Below are positions 8,416-14,009 of a stretch of 23,042 nucleotides of DNA, in pieces. Every line of letters starts with the position of its first letter. The first letter of the stretch is position 1. The stretch comes from a virus: the IMG/VR virus record IMGVR_UViG_3300034283_000229, positions 1 to 23,042 of that record; one strand, given 5' to 3'. The notes below the pieces were generated by a model. The model was not told the origin of the DNA and made no database searches. It was given only the letters and a program-made list of their open reading frames with translations. Made by a program: the position numbers and the translations under genes.

Positions 8416-8651
8416 TGGGCTGGATTTTTAGCTGTGTGCTGATCGGGTTGTTATTGCCTTTGCTTGGGTTTCTGTATGTGGACATACTGGAGGCAAAGCA
8501 AGAGGTCAAAATACAAGTGGAAAAAGTTGAACGGTTAAGGCGTGAGATTGAAAGGGAAAGACGTGAAAAGAAGCCTAGCGATACTATTTCTGATAACCCT
8601 GTATTTGATCGGGTGCGAAGACCGTTTTCGCTACCCATGCCAAGACCCTAA
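8292..8651 (+). CDS. Single-pass membrane protein with coiled coil, i-spanin-like topology
   Basis: 119 residues. A basic, Pro-rich N-terminus (to about 42) precedes one membrane helix at about 43-63 (GWIFSCVLIGLLLPLLGFLY) and a charged coiled coil at about 66-95. GAGAGG about 9 bases ahead of the ATG is a good ribosome binding site. The gene overlaps the end of the coiled-coil gene by 124 bases and the start of the lipoprotein gene by 89 bases, each in a different frame. Inner-membrane helix plus coiled coil overlapping a lipoprotein is the architecture of an i-spanin, but a canonical Rz/Rz1 pair lies just downstream, so this may do something else. The long overlaps lower certainty. Confidence 0.55.
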   Translation: MATAARGKKPPAKAGGSNSDYYIPPVPVVVAPPVKSLAADMMGWIFSCVLIGLLLPLLGFLYVDILEAKQEVKIQVEKVERLRREIERERREKKPSDTISDNPVFDRVRRPFSLPMPRP

Positions 8652-8745
8652 AAATTGGGAACTTGCTGATTGCAAACCTCCAATCTGCACTGCCACTGGC
8701 ACTTGCCCAGACCAGTTAATCAAACCTGAACAGGAGAAAAAATGA
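8563..8745 (+). CDS. Small phage lipoprotein
   Basis: 60 residues from GTG at 8563, which has AAAGGGAAA at 8551-8559 as ribosome binding site; an upstream in-frame GTG at 8542 would add seven residues before the signal. The signal sequence MKRSLAILFLITLYLIGC ends in a lipobox L15-I-G-C18, so the mature protein starts at Cys18 and is held in a membrane by lipid. The mature part carries five more Cys (YPCQDPKNWELADCKPP, CTATGTC), likely disulfide-linked in the periplasm. The sequence CQDP..W...CKPP recalls lipoproteins I have seen in marine and freshwater phages, of unknown role. Stop overlaps the next ATG by four bases. Confidence 0.75.
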   Translation: MKRSLAILFLITLYLIGCEDRFRYPCQDPKNWELADCKPPICTATGTCPDQLIKPEQEKK

Positions 8746-9068
8746 TGCCTACTGTTGCCTATAAAACAACCAACCGCCTGACCGCAGACGAGATTGAAGT
8801 CAGGGTATGGGCATTCGTTATCGTGGTCTTGGTGACCATTCTGTTGGCCTCAATGGGTATGTTCCTGTACTCAGTCTCTTTTGTTACTCAGCCCATGAAT
8901 GGCGCAATGGCGGCAATCGACAAGGTTTATACCCAACAAATCAGCACCATTATGGTGTTCATAACTGGCGTATTGGGTGGCGTTGCTGGTCGTTCTGGTG
9001 TCAAAGCTATTGCCAATGCAACCGCCAAGGCTGAAGCTACTGATAACGATGAGTCGCCCAAGCCATGA
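8742..9068 (+). CDS. Two-helix membrane protein, holin candidate
   Basis: 108 residues starting with an ATGATG whose first ATG overlaps the lipoprotein stop. Helix 1 is WAFVIVVLVTILLASMGMFL with following residues (about 23-50) and helix 2 is ISTIMVFITGVLGGVAG (about 67-83). The C-terminal tail is charged (ATDNDESPKP). Two helices, small size and a place immediately before Rz and the endolysin fit a class II holin, which would time the release of the endolysin. Holins share little sequence, so this rests on topology and context. The stop TGA overlaps the ATG of Rz. Confidence 0.6.
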   Translation: MMPTVAYKTTNRLTADEIEVRVWAFVIVVLVTILLASMGMFLYSVSFVTQPMNGAMAAIDKVYTQQISTIMVFITGVLGGVAGRSGVKAIANATAKAEATDNDESPKP

Positions 9069-9538
9069 GTTTGTTTAACCCTTGGGTAATTCTTGGCATC
9101 ATCATGACGGTGCTGAGTAGCTTTGGCGTTGGGTACTTCGCTGGTGAATTGAATGAGTATGAACGCCAACAATTAGAGATTGCGGCCCTGAATACCAAGG
9201 CAAGGGAAACTGAGCAAACGATGGCAAAGGTGGCACAGACTTATGCAGAGACACTACGAAAGGCAAACCATGTTGCAAAGATTAAAGAGACCCGTTTGCG
9301 TGATGATATTGCCACTGGCGCTCTCAGCCTGCGGGTTGCTGTCAAAGCCCCCCAGTGCGCCTTACAAGCCGCCACAGATACCTCCACTGCCAGCGGAGGT
9401 GACGCAGGAACAGCATCAGCCGAACTTGACAGATCGGTTGCTGATGCTCTTATCGCCATCACCGCAGAAGGAGATGCTGCCATCAGAAAACTCAACACCT
9501 GTATCCAAACCTATGACCAAATGAGGAGCATGAAATGA
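9065..9538 (+). CDS. Rz: Rz-like i-spanin
   Basis: 157 residues. An N-terminal membrane anchor (WVILGIIMTVLSSFGVGYF, about 7-25) is followed by a long periplasmic helical region (NEYERQQLEIAALNTKARET) and a C-terminal part with two Cys-containing helices (LNTCIQTYDQM). This is the i-spanin design: together with Rz1 it bridges and fuses inner and outer membranes in the last lysis step. The identification is secured by the Rz1 frame nested inside it. Start overlaps the holin candidate's TGA; the stop overlaps the endolysin ATG, so the lysis genes are translationally coupled. Confidence 0.85.
   Translation: MSLFNPWVILGIIMTVLSSFGVGYFAGELNEYERQQLEIAALNTKARETEQTMAKVAQTYAETLRKANHVAKIKETRLRDDIATGALSLRVAVKAPQCALQAATDTSTASGGDAGTASAELDRSVADALIAITAEGDAAIRKLNTCIQTYDQMRSMK
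9270..9524 (+). CDS. Rz1: Rz1-like o-spanin nested in Rz
   Basis: 84 residues in a different frame, wholly inside Rz. An ATG at 9270 with AAAGG upstream is the best start; an upstream ATG at 9243 would put 9 residues before the signal. The signal peptide MLQRLKRPVCVMILPLALSAC ends in lipobox L18-S-A-C21, giving an outer-membrane lipoprotein. The mature part is Pro-rich (KPPSAPYKPPQIPPLPAEV), the hallmark of Rz1 proteins. Lipobox plus Pro-rich stretch in an embedded frame of an Rz gene is diagnostic of the lambda-type arrangement. At 64 mature residues it is longer than lambda Rz1 (about 40). Confidence 0.85.
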   Translation: MLQRLKRPVCVMILPLALSACGLLSKPPSAPYKPPQIPPLPAEVTQEQHQPNLTDRLLMLLSPSPQKEMLPSENSTPVSKPMTK

Positions 9539-9963
9539 ATTTATCCCCAAACTTCACACTTGATGAGTTAACCCACACCGACCAACGCAACATGGACAAT
9601 ACGCCCAACGATGCCGAGCTGGAGAACTTGGTGCGCTTGGCTGAGTTTTTGGAACAGGTCAAAGAAGTGCTTGGCGGCAAGCCAATCATCGTGAATTCTG
9701 CGTTTAGGTCAAAAGCCGTAAATGATGCAGTGGGTTCAAAAGATTCCAGTCAACATCGGCGTGGGTGTGCGGCTGATATTCGAGTGCCAGGCATGAAACC
9801 CGATGAAGTGGTCAGGGCGATTATTGAAGCTGGGTTGCCTTATGACCAAGTTATCAGGGAGTTTGACCGCTGGACCCATGTCAGCATACCCAATGCAGGT
9901 GATATTAAGCCCAGAGAAATGGCCTTGATTATTGACAAATCAGGGACAAGGGCGTTTGCTTAA
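9535..9963 (+). CDS. Endolysin, peptidase M15A family
   Basis: 142 residues. The sequence has the M15A pattern: NFTLDELTHTD at the N-terminus, VNSAFRS at 53-59, the zinc-binding His74 and Asp81 in SSQHRRGCAADI, and His115 in WTHVSI. Such enzymes cleave peptide cross-links of peptidoglycan. There is no signal peptide, so it needs the holin to reach the cell wall. Its place after Rz/Rz1 completes the lysis set. The stop converges with that of a leftward 30-residue peptide gene, overlapping by up to four bases. Family assignment is strong; the exact bond cut is not shown by the sequence. Confidence 0.9.
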   Translation: MNLSPNFTLDELTHTDQRNMDNTPNDAELENLVRLAEFLEQVKEVLGGKPIIVNSAFRSKAVNDAVGSKDSSQHRRGCAADIRVPGMKPDEVVRAIIEAGLPYDQVIREFDRWTHVSIPNAGDIKPREMALIIDKSGTRAFA

Positions 9964-10052
9964 TCGGCATAAAAATGCAGCATTGCCAATAAAACGCCAA
10001 TGCCGATGATTGCGCCAGCAAATAGAACTGCGATGGTTATGAGGACTTCCAT
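9960..10052 (-). CDS. 30-residue single-helix membrane peptide
   Basis: A short leftward gene of 30 residues, MEVLITIAVLFAGAIIGIGV followed by a Leu/Ala-rich end and HFYAD. Nearly the whole peptide is one hydrophobic helix, with an acidic residue at each end. AGGAG lies 13 bases upstream on the coding strand, a good if slightly distant ribosome binding site. It overlaps the end of the 66-residue gene by 16 bases and converges on the endolysin stop. The uninterrupted helix and ribosome binding site support it as real. It is the last gene of the leftward operon. Function unknown; a small membrane protein acting on host or on lysis is possible. Confidence 0.6.
   Translation of the reverse strand: MEVLITIAVLFAGAIIGIGVLLAMLHFYAD
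9963..10007. repeat. Inverted repeat at the convergent operon ends
   Basis: ATCGGCAT at 9963-9970 is matched by ATGCCGAT at 10000-10007, a perfect 8-bp inverted repeat with a 29-base loop. Inside the loop is a smaller hairpin, AATGC-A-GCATT (9974-9984). It starts at the endolysin stop and lies inside the leftward 30-residue gene. It could end transcription from one or both sides, but there is no clear U-run, so terminator activity is only a guess. Confidence 0.4.
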
Positions 10053-10237
10053 TTTTTGCACATCTCCTGTACTTTGGGGGACTTTTTCTTTTTATCACAA
10101 ATATTGCTGAGTTGTTTCAATTTGTACTGCATTTGCATTTGTGCTGGAGTTGGTGGAACTGGTGGGTCTTTCGGCAATAAACCCGCCACACCCAACCAAC
10201 AGCACCCAGCGGCAATAAGTAAGCGGTCAAATATCAT
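10037..10237 (-). CDS. Small exported or membrane-bound protein
   Basis: 66 residues. The N-terminus MIFDRLLIAAGCCWLGVAGL is hydrophobic and looks like a signal or anchor; Cys12 follows LIAAG, a weak lipobox. A Pro-rich linker (PKDPPVPPTPAQ) leads into a basic helix (KKKKSPKVQEMCKKWKSS). The ATG overlaps the TGA of the gene upstream (ATGA). Unknown family. The layout (anchor, Pro-rich spacer, basic tail) suggests an envelope role. Confidence 0.5.
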   Translation of the reverse strand: MIFDRLLIAAGCCWLGVAGLLPKDPPVPPTPAQMQMQYKLKQLSNICDKKKKSPKVQEMCKKWKSS

Positions 10238-10446
10238 TCTTCGCCCTCATGTTCTTTGAGCCTGCGCTGTAACCGACCGATGCGTTCTACGTTGTATGTG
10301 ACGATTGAAGCCGCATATTCCACGGCACTCTCCGCCTCCAGCTTCTTGATGACGGCCTCACGCATTTCCTTCTCAATGATCTCGCTGATGGGCTTTGGCT
10401 TCATCAGTTCCTTGATGTACTTGAGTGTTGAATCTTTCCAACTCAT
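10234..10446 (-). CDS. Small charged helical protein
   Basis: 70 residues, almost entirely charged helix (EIIEKEMREAVIKKLEAESA, then ERIGRLQRRLKEHEGEE). It looks like a coiled-coil protein; no motif is recognised. Its ATG overlaps the stop of the preceding gene and its stop overlaps the next ATG, so it sits in the chain of coupled leftward genes. This kind of small helical protein is common in phage early operons and is usually uncharacterised. Confidence 0.6.
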   Translation of the reverse strand: MSWKDSTLKYIKELMKPKPISEIIEKEMREAVIKKLEAESAVEYAASIVTYNVERIGRLQRRLKEHEGEE

Positions 10447-10844
10447 GTGTTTCTTTCTTTTAATGCGGCTTCAATGTCACGCACCATCTCCAGCAAAGTT
10501 CCCTTCCCGCAACCGCACTGAAAGTCTTCCCAGTCCCAGTAGCTTTCTACTTCCTCATCCGTCAGCCCTACCCATGTGCGCTGTGGTGGTGTGCAAGTAT
10601 GGATGTCGTTTGTGCGTTTGCCGCATCGTGGGCAGAAGTTTTGTTCTTGGCTTTCCAACTCTGCAATGGCTTGGCGTAGGGATGCGATGGCATTTTCAGT
10701 TTCTTTATTTGTTCCATCAACATCAAAACATCCACTGTAATAGCCATCCATAGCACCCTCTAAACCAAAGCGAGTTCCCTCACCGTTGATTAGCTTGTAA
10801 TTTTTTTCCAACGCCTCAAGCGCCTGTTTCATTGCTTCAATCAT
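10443..10844 (-). CDS. Hypothetical protein with Cys cluster
   Basis: 133 residues from the ATG at 10844, which has GAGGAGAA eight to fifteen bases upstream; a longer frame to 10880 lacks support. The N-terminal half is helical (MIEAMKQALEALE, ETENAIASLRQAIAE), a pattern often seen in phage early proteins. The middle has CPRCGKRTNDIHTC, a likely zinc knuckle, and a second CGCG at about 115. It may bind nucleic acid or protein through zinc. Start overlaps the stop of the upstream gene by four bases. Function unknown. Confidence 0.65.
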   Translation of the reverse strand: MIEAMKQALEALEKNYKLINGEGTRFGLEGAMDGYYSGCFDVDGTNKETENAIASLRQAIAELESQEQNFCPRCGKRTNDIHTCTPPQRTWVGLTDEEVESYWDWEDFQCGCGKGTLLEMVRDIEAALKERNT

Positions 10845-11146
10845 GCTTGTTCTCCTCTGGCTCTGATGTCTTCGGCACAATGATGCGGCTCAGTCGCAGG
10901 AATATCCTGCAACTCATCACACAACTTTGCACAGGCTTCACGTTCAAGCGCAACCATCTTTTTGCACATCAATGTCCAAGAAGCATAGGTTCTTGCCTTG
11001 GTTTCTTCTGTTGCTTTTTCTGCTACCAGTTTGGCAAAGGTTTCAAATGCTTTTGCTCTGTCATCAAACCATTCTTTTGCGACCCATGCGTCTCCAGCAT
11101 CAGCCCAAGCTTGTTTAGCCATCACAATCACTTCATCTTGTGTCAT
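10841..11146 (-). CDS. Hypothetical early protein
   Basis: 101 residues, helical. The segment MVALEREACAKLCDELQDIP followed by HHCAEDIRARGE near the end is a pattern I know from many phage small proteins of unknown function. Three Cys and two His in this segment could hold a metal. ATGA overlaps join it to both neighbours. GGGGATTGAA before the ATG gives a weak ribosome binding site. Confidence 0.65.
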   Translation of the reverse strand: MTQDEVIVMAKQAWADAGDAWVAKEWFDDRAKAFETFAKLVAEKATEETKARTYASWTLMCKKMVALEREACAKLCDELQDIPATEPHHCAEDIRARGEQA

Positions 11147-11337
11147 TTCAATCCCCGAATGTAAATCGCAAAGCTGTGCAATGTGTCCTGTCCAAAGCCC
11201 TCCATTTTCTCGATATGCTGTGCAACCTCCTCAATAACTTGATCTCGGTAAGGGTTGGTTGACACGTTTTGCACGGCACGTTTACGCCACAGGCTTTGGC
11301 GTTCTAGTTCGTTAAATGCTTCATCTTCTTCAGTCAT
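11143..11337 (-). CDS. Hypothetical early protein
   Basis: 64 residues from the ATG at 11337, with GGGAG eight bases upstream on the coding strand; the longer frame to 11370 would need a non-ATG start with no site. Acidic helical N-terminus (MTEEDEAFNELERQSLWRKR) and a second helix (QVIEEVAQHIEKMEGFG). No family recognised. Coupled by ATGA overlaps at both ends. Confidence 0.55.
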   Translation of the reverse strand: MTEEDEAFNELERQSLWRKRAVQNVSTNPYRDQVIEEVAQHIEKMEGFGQDTLHSFAIYIRGLK

Positions 11338-11648
11338 ATCAACTCCCGTTGAATGGGCACGAAACACCATTCACGTTCTGCCCTGCCTGACTTGGACTTG
11401 GTGACCCGACCAGTCAACTCCACCAAGCCAATCTTGGCCAACTCAGGCAATCGCCTTGCGACTTGATTGCCATCCAGCCCAGTCAACTCAGCGATGCCAT
11501 CTTTGCCCCGTGCGCCAAAACGCTGGAGGCAACCCACTATCAGGTCAAAGTGCTGCCGAGCCAAGTCTTGCGCTTGGTCTGCAGCGGCGTGGCTGGTGGC
11601 TGGGTCAAGAGACCTTGCCCGATTAAAATGGGATTGCTGAAGTGTCAT
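11334..11648 (-). CDS. Winged-helix DNA-binding protein
   Basis: 104 residues from the ATG at 11648, preceded by AAAGGAG. After DPATSHAAADQA, a motif common in phage regulators of this type, comes a winged-helix core: GKDGIAELTGLDGNQVARRL (helix-turn-helix) then AKIGLVELTGRVTKSKSGRA, a likely wing. Such proteins resemble MarR-type or replication-type winged helices. It may regulate the early operon or act in replication. It overlaps the upstream small gene by 26 bases and the downstream one by four. Confidence 0.65.
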   Translation of the reverse strand: MTLQQSHFNRARSLDPATSHAAADQAQDLARQHFDLIVGCLQRFGARGKDGIAELTGLDGNQVARRLPELAKIGLVELTGRVTKSKSGRAEREWCFVPIQRELI

Positions 11649-11868
11649 CGTCAAACTCCTTTGGCTGTTGGCGTTCAGTTGGCTTGAGGTCGTAACAGTT
11701 TGCCCATCCATCCCACCCACCCTTGGGCAGGGGTATCACATCCAGCTTGATTTTAAGGTTGCCGTTATCTTCAAACACCGAGCCGATGTTTTGATAGCGT
11801 TTCTTTTCCTCGCCCATCTTGTTGACGTATGAGCCAGTAACTACAGTGATGTCTTTGATCTTTTTCAT
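11623..11868 (-). CDS. Small protein with SSB-like acidic C-terminal tail
   Basis: 81 residues. The N-terminus (MKKIKDITVVTGSYVNKMGE, EKKRYQNIGSVFE) looks like a small beta-barrel edge: strands with charged turns, then DGNLKIKLDVIPLP. The C-terminus ends DDDTSAIPF, very close in character to the DDDIPF tip by which bacterial SSB recruits repair proteins. It sits directly next to the exonuclease and annealing genes. A role as single-strand binding partner of the recombination proteins is a reasonable inference, but no family match is claimed. ATGA overlap with the YqaJ gene. Confidence 0.6.
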   Translation of the reverse strand: MKKIKDITVVTGSYVNKMGEEKKRYQNIGSVFEDNGNLKIKLDVIPLPKGGWDGWANCYDLKPTERQQPKEFDDDTSAIPF

Positions 11869-12470
11869 GCAAGGCTTTCAAGTTGTTGGATTTTCAGGTC
11901 TACATCACCCAGAAATTGGATGACTGAATTCTCAAGCGAATCAACCAGTTGTTTGTCAAAGTTGATGCGTTTGATGAATAGTTGGTATTTTTCTGGCATC
12001 CGTGGGTCAAAGGATACAAAGTCGCACCACGGGCGTTCTGTGCAGGCCATTTGCCACATCATTTGCGTGATGTACTTTTCTGGCACTTTTTGGTCAAGCA
12101 GGGTTGCAATATGGGTGGCGGTGTTGGGGCATTTGATTTCAACCAAACCCTTGTCTGCCAAACCATCAGGAGACGCACCAGACATCGCAATGGTTGGGTG
12201 GGTAATGAACCCCACCTCGGTTACCAAAATGTCAGCCTTGGCCTCGTAAGCAGCCCTCGCAAATGGTTCGGTATCAGTACCCCATTGCATTGCAGAATTG
12301 CTAAAAGACTCTGCTGGTTTGCCTGTCATGCGTTCACAGACAAGTTGGGCCATGTAGTTATCCCTGCTGGTGCTGTAACCCGTCTTGGTCTTGGCGATGA
12401 TGTCCGCAACCCTGCTGGCGGTGACCTTGCCGCATCGAGCGGCAAACCATTCTGTTGTGCCTTGGTCCAT
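11865..12470 (-). CDS. YqaJ/lambda Exo-type 5'-3' exonuclease
   Basis: 201 residues. The N-terminus (TTEWFAARCGKVTASRVADI) is the YqaJ-family opening. The catalytic core is visible: Glu68 in WGTDTEPFARAAYE, Asp102 in SGASPDGL, then Glu111 and Lys113 in LVEIKCP, matching the D-(9)-E-x-K layout of lambda Exo. The enzyme resects double-stranded ends to leave single strands for the annealing protein encoded immediately upstream. The ATG shares a base with the annealing gene's TAA (TAATG). Length is typical for the family. Confidence 0.9.
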   Translation of the reverse strand: MDQGTTEWFAARCGKVTASRVADIIAKTKTGYSTSRDNYMAQLVCERMTGKPAESFSNSAMQWGTDTEPFARAAYEAKADILVTEVGFITHPTIAMSGASPDGLADKGLVEIKCPNTATHIATLLDQKVPEKYITQMMWQMACTERPWCDFVSFDPRMPEKYQLFIKRINFDKQLVDSLENSVIQFLGDVDLKIQQLESLA

Positions 12471-13039
12471 TATTTCGCCCCTTCCAGCAAAGCCTTTTTA
12501 GCGTCTTTTTTGGCGATGACCTTGCTAACCCATGCCTGTTCACCTTTGGTGGCTGTATAGGCCGTTTTATAGGTTTTCTGCAACTCTGCGATGGTGGTGA
12601 CTTCATCCATTGCAGCCAATAGGTCAGCCATTTGGTTTTCGTTGACCTCGGACTTAACCTCGGTGCGGCGTGACCCTGCATTGCCATCGTCATCCTCTGG
12701 TGCAATACCGCAGGCAGCCATCAGGCTGTACCGCCTGGCATAAGTCAGGGCAGAACCAAACCCTTGCGGGTCTTGTTTGGCGGCTGGAACGTGGAGAATG
12801 CCGCATTCGAGCATTTCGCCTGATTCGTGTAGGAATACGGTTTCAACCATCACCCCATCGTTGCAGTCGTAGTTCTTTTGAATCAGGGCAATGCCGTTGT
12901 CGTTCAGCCCTTGAATGACTGCCTCAACACAAGCGGCAAGGTCAGCGTAGCGGCTTTTGAAGTGCGGGTTGGTGGAAGATTTGAGGGCAGGGCCAAAGGC
13001 TTTCTGAGCCTTGACCAGTGCGGTTGCGATGTGTTTCAT
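12470..13039 (-). CDS. ERF-family single-strand annealing protein
   Basis: 189 residues. The sequences NPHFKSRYADLAACVEAV (residues about 24-41) and DPQGFGSALTYARRYSLMAA with CGIAPEDDDGN (about 89-118) are signatures of the P22 Erf family. The protein coats single strands and pairs them, working with the neighbouring exonuclease. After the core comes a charged linker (RRTEVKSEVNENQ) and a helical C-terminal domain. AAAGGG stands seven bases before the ATG. Family assignment is strong. Confidence 0.9.
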   Translation of the reverse strand: MKHIATALVKAQKAFGPALKSSTNPHFKSRYADLAACVEAVIQGLNDNGIALIQKNYDCNDGVMVETVFLHESGEMLECGILHVPAAKQDPQGFGSALTYARRYSLMAACGIAPEDDDGNAGSRRTEVKSEVNENQMADLLAAMDEVTTIAELQKTYKTAYTATKGEQAWVSKVIAKKDAKKALLEGAK

Positions 13040-13048
13040 GTTGACCCT

Positions 13049-13318
13049 TTAAAAAGTTTTGTTGAAATGTGCATTGATTGCCCGACCTACACGCTGGCGG
13101 CTTGGCGGCTCGTAACCAGCGTATTCTTTGACTTCTTCTTCAATCCATTGGAAGTGCAGCTTGGGCAAGTCGTAAGTGATATCGACACCATCTTTGAAAA
13201 CAAAGATGTCAAAGTGACCATCGGCATAGCAATCTTCATCTTCGTACCAAGTCCACTTGACTGTGACTTCATCCCAAATCAGGAAAGTGGTGAATTCGCC
13301 TTCTTCTTCGTCATACAT
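13049..13318 (-). CDS. Small acidic hypothetical protein
   Basis: 89 residues from the ATG at 13318, preceded by GGAG with 8-base spacing. It is very acidic and aromatic (MYDEEEGEFTTFLIWDEVTV, then KWTWYEDEDCYADGHFDIFV). Strand-rich composition and strong negative charge recall DNA-mimic or inhibitor proteins, but that is only a resemblance. It lies between a tiny membrane peptide gene and erf in the leftward operon. No family recognised. Confidence 0.6.
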   Translation of the reverse strand: MYDEEEGEFTTFLIWDEVTVKWTWYEDEDCYADGHFDIFVFKDGVDITYDLPKLHFQWIEEEVKEYAGYEPPSRQRVGRAINAHFNKTF

Positions 13319-13320
13319 GG

Positions 13321-13437
13321 TTAAGGTCTCCAAACAAATACGTCAAGGGCAACCACCACGATGGCAGCAACGGATACAAACCAGAGGGCAACATTTGCCC
13401 AGTTGGTTGGTTTTTTGTAATGTTCAATGTCAAACAT
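13321..13437 (-). CDS. 38-residue membrane peptide
   Basis: A short leftward gene with AAAGGA nine bases before its ATG. The peptide opens MFDIEHYKKPTNWANVALWF and continues with a Val/Ala-rich stretch (VSVAAIVVVALDVFV) to WRP. It has one membrane helix at about 15-35, flanked by a charged N-terminus and a terminal Arg-Pro. It fills the space between two leftward genes and ends two bases before the next ATG. Ribosome binding site, spacing and helix support it as real; function unknown. Confidence 0.6.
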   Translation of the reverse strand: MFDIEHYKKPTNWANVALWFVSVAAIVVVALDVFVWRP

Positions 13438-13451
13438 GGTTTTTCCTTTGT

Positions 13452-13465
13452 GGGGCTTGCGCCCC
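13452..13465 (-). other. Short GC hairpin between leftward genes
   Basis: On the transcribed strand GGGGC-GCAA-GCCCC forms a 5-bp stem closed by a GNRA-type tetraloop, between the first leftward gene and the 38-residue gene. No U-run follows, so it is not a typical terminator. It could stabilise or process the transcript just ahead of the ribosome binding site at about 13446. Confidence 0.4.
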
Positions 13466-13472
13466 GTTTGGT

Positions 13473-13922
13473 TTACTTAACAATTTCAATTAATGCTGTG
13501 CCGTGGTATTTATCGGCAACTTCAGTCATTGCCTTGATAAATTCTTGGCCTGCTCTTGCGCGATTGCGATAGGCCCATTCCAGATTGGTTTTGGCGGCTG
13601 CTTGTTGGCGAAGCTCGCCTTGCTCAAAAGGGATTTCTTCTTTGCTCATCATCCGAACTTTTACAGTTTTAGGAGTAAGTTCACCAGACTTTACTTTTTC
13701 AGCCTTGGCAATCAATTCAGGTATTTCTGCGCTAATGTTAGAAATAATTTTGTCTGTCATGGTGCGGCTTACTTGGACTGGTGGGAAGTTGCGACCAGAG
13801 CAAACACCAGAAAACCAGCCTTCTTTTACTGTGTAACCATGCTTGGACATTAAGCCACCAACAACAGCTTGTTGGCGACCGCAGCATTGGCAATTGCCGC
13901 GAATTTGTTTAGTTACATTCAT
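13473..13922 (-). CDS. First leftward gene, zinc-cluster hypothetical protein
   Basis: 149 residues from the ATG at 13922 (AAGGAAAAGCAAG upstream); a longer frame to 13982 would overlap the promoter. Near the N-terminus is CQCCGRQQAVVGG with a later Cys in WFSGVCSGRNFPP, a Cys pattern I know from conserved phage proteins of unknown function. The C-terminal half is helical and charged. It is the first gene after the leftward promoter, the place of early host-takeover functions. No CI-type repressor occupies this site. Confidence 0.65.
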   Translation of the reverse strand: MNVTKQIRGNCQCCGRQQAVVGGLMSKHGYTVKEGWFSGVCSGRNFPPVQVSRTMTDKIISNISAEIPELIAKAEKVKSGELTPKTVKVRMMSKEEIPFEQGELRQQAAAKTNLEWAYRNRARAGQEFIKAMTEVADKYHGTALIEIVK

Positions 13923-13970
13923 CTTGCTTTTCCTTAAAGACCCTGTGCGGAATTGCTGGGGCATGGGTGC

Positions 13971-13999
13971 ATTATTAAGCAAAGTTAACTGCCTGTAAA
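13971..13999 (-). promoter_or_regulatory. Leftward early promoter (PL-like)
   Basis: On the minus strand TTTACA (13999-13994) and AATAAT (13976-13971) are separated by 17 bases. Each hexamer matches the sigma70 consensus at five of six positions. The start would be near 13964, leaving a leader of about 42 bases before the ATG at 13922. It would drive the whole leftward operon. Confidence 0.6.
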
Positions 14000-14009
14000 G
14001 GGTTTTTTA

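Noticed and set aside
11982-12560. 192-residue plus-strand frame opposite yqaJ
   Set aside because: Antisense to a clear exonuclease with all catalytic residues in place; His/Cys/Trp-rich reading without domain.
12878-13324. 148-residue plus-strand frame opposite erf and the acidic protein
   Set aside because: It spans two minus-strand genes and their ribosome binding sites; no recognisable pattern and against the operon direction.
13452-13465. GC hairpin as a rho-independent terminator of the first leftward gene
   Set aside because: The stem is only 5 bp and no U-run follows on the transcribed strand; genes downstream look like part of the same operon.
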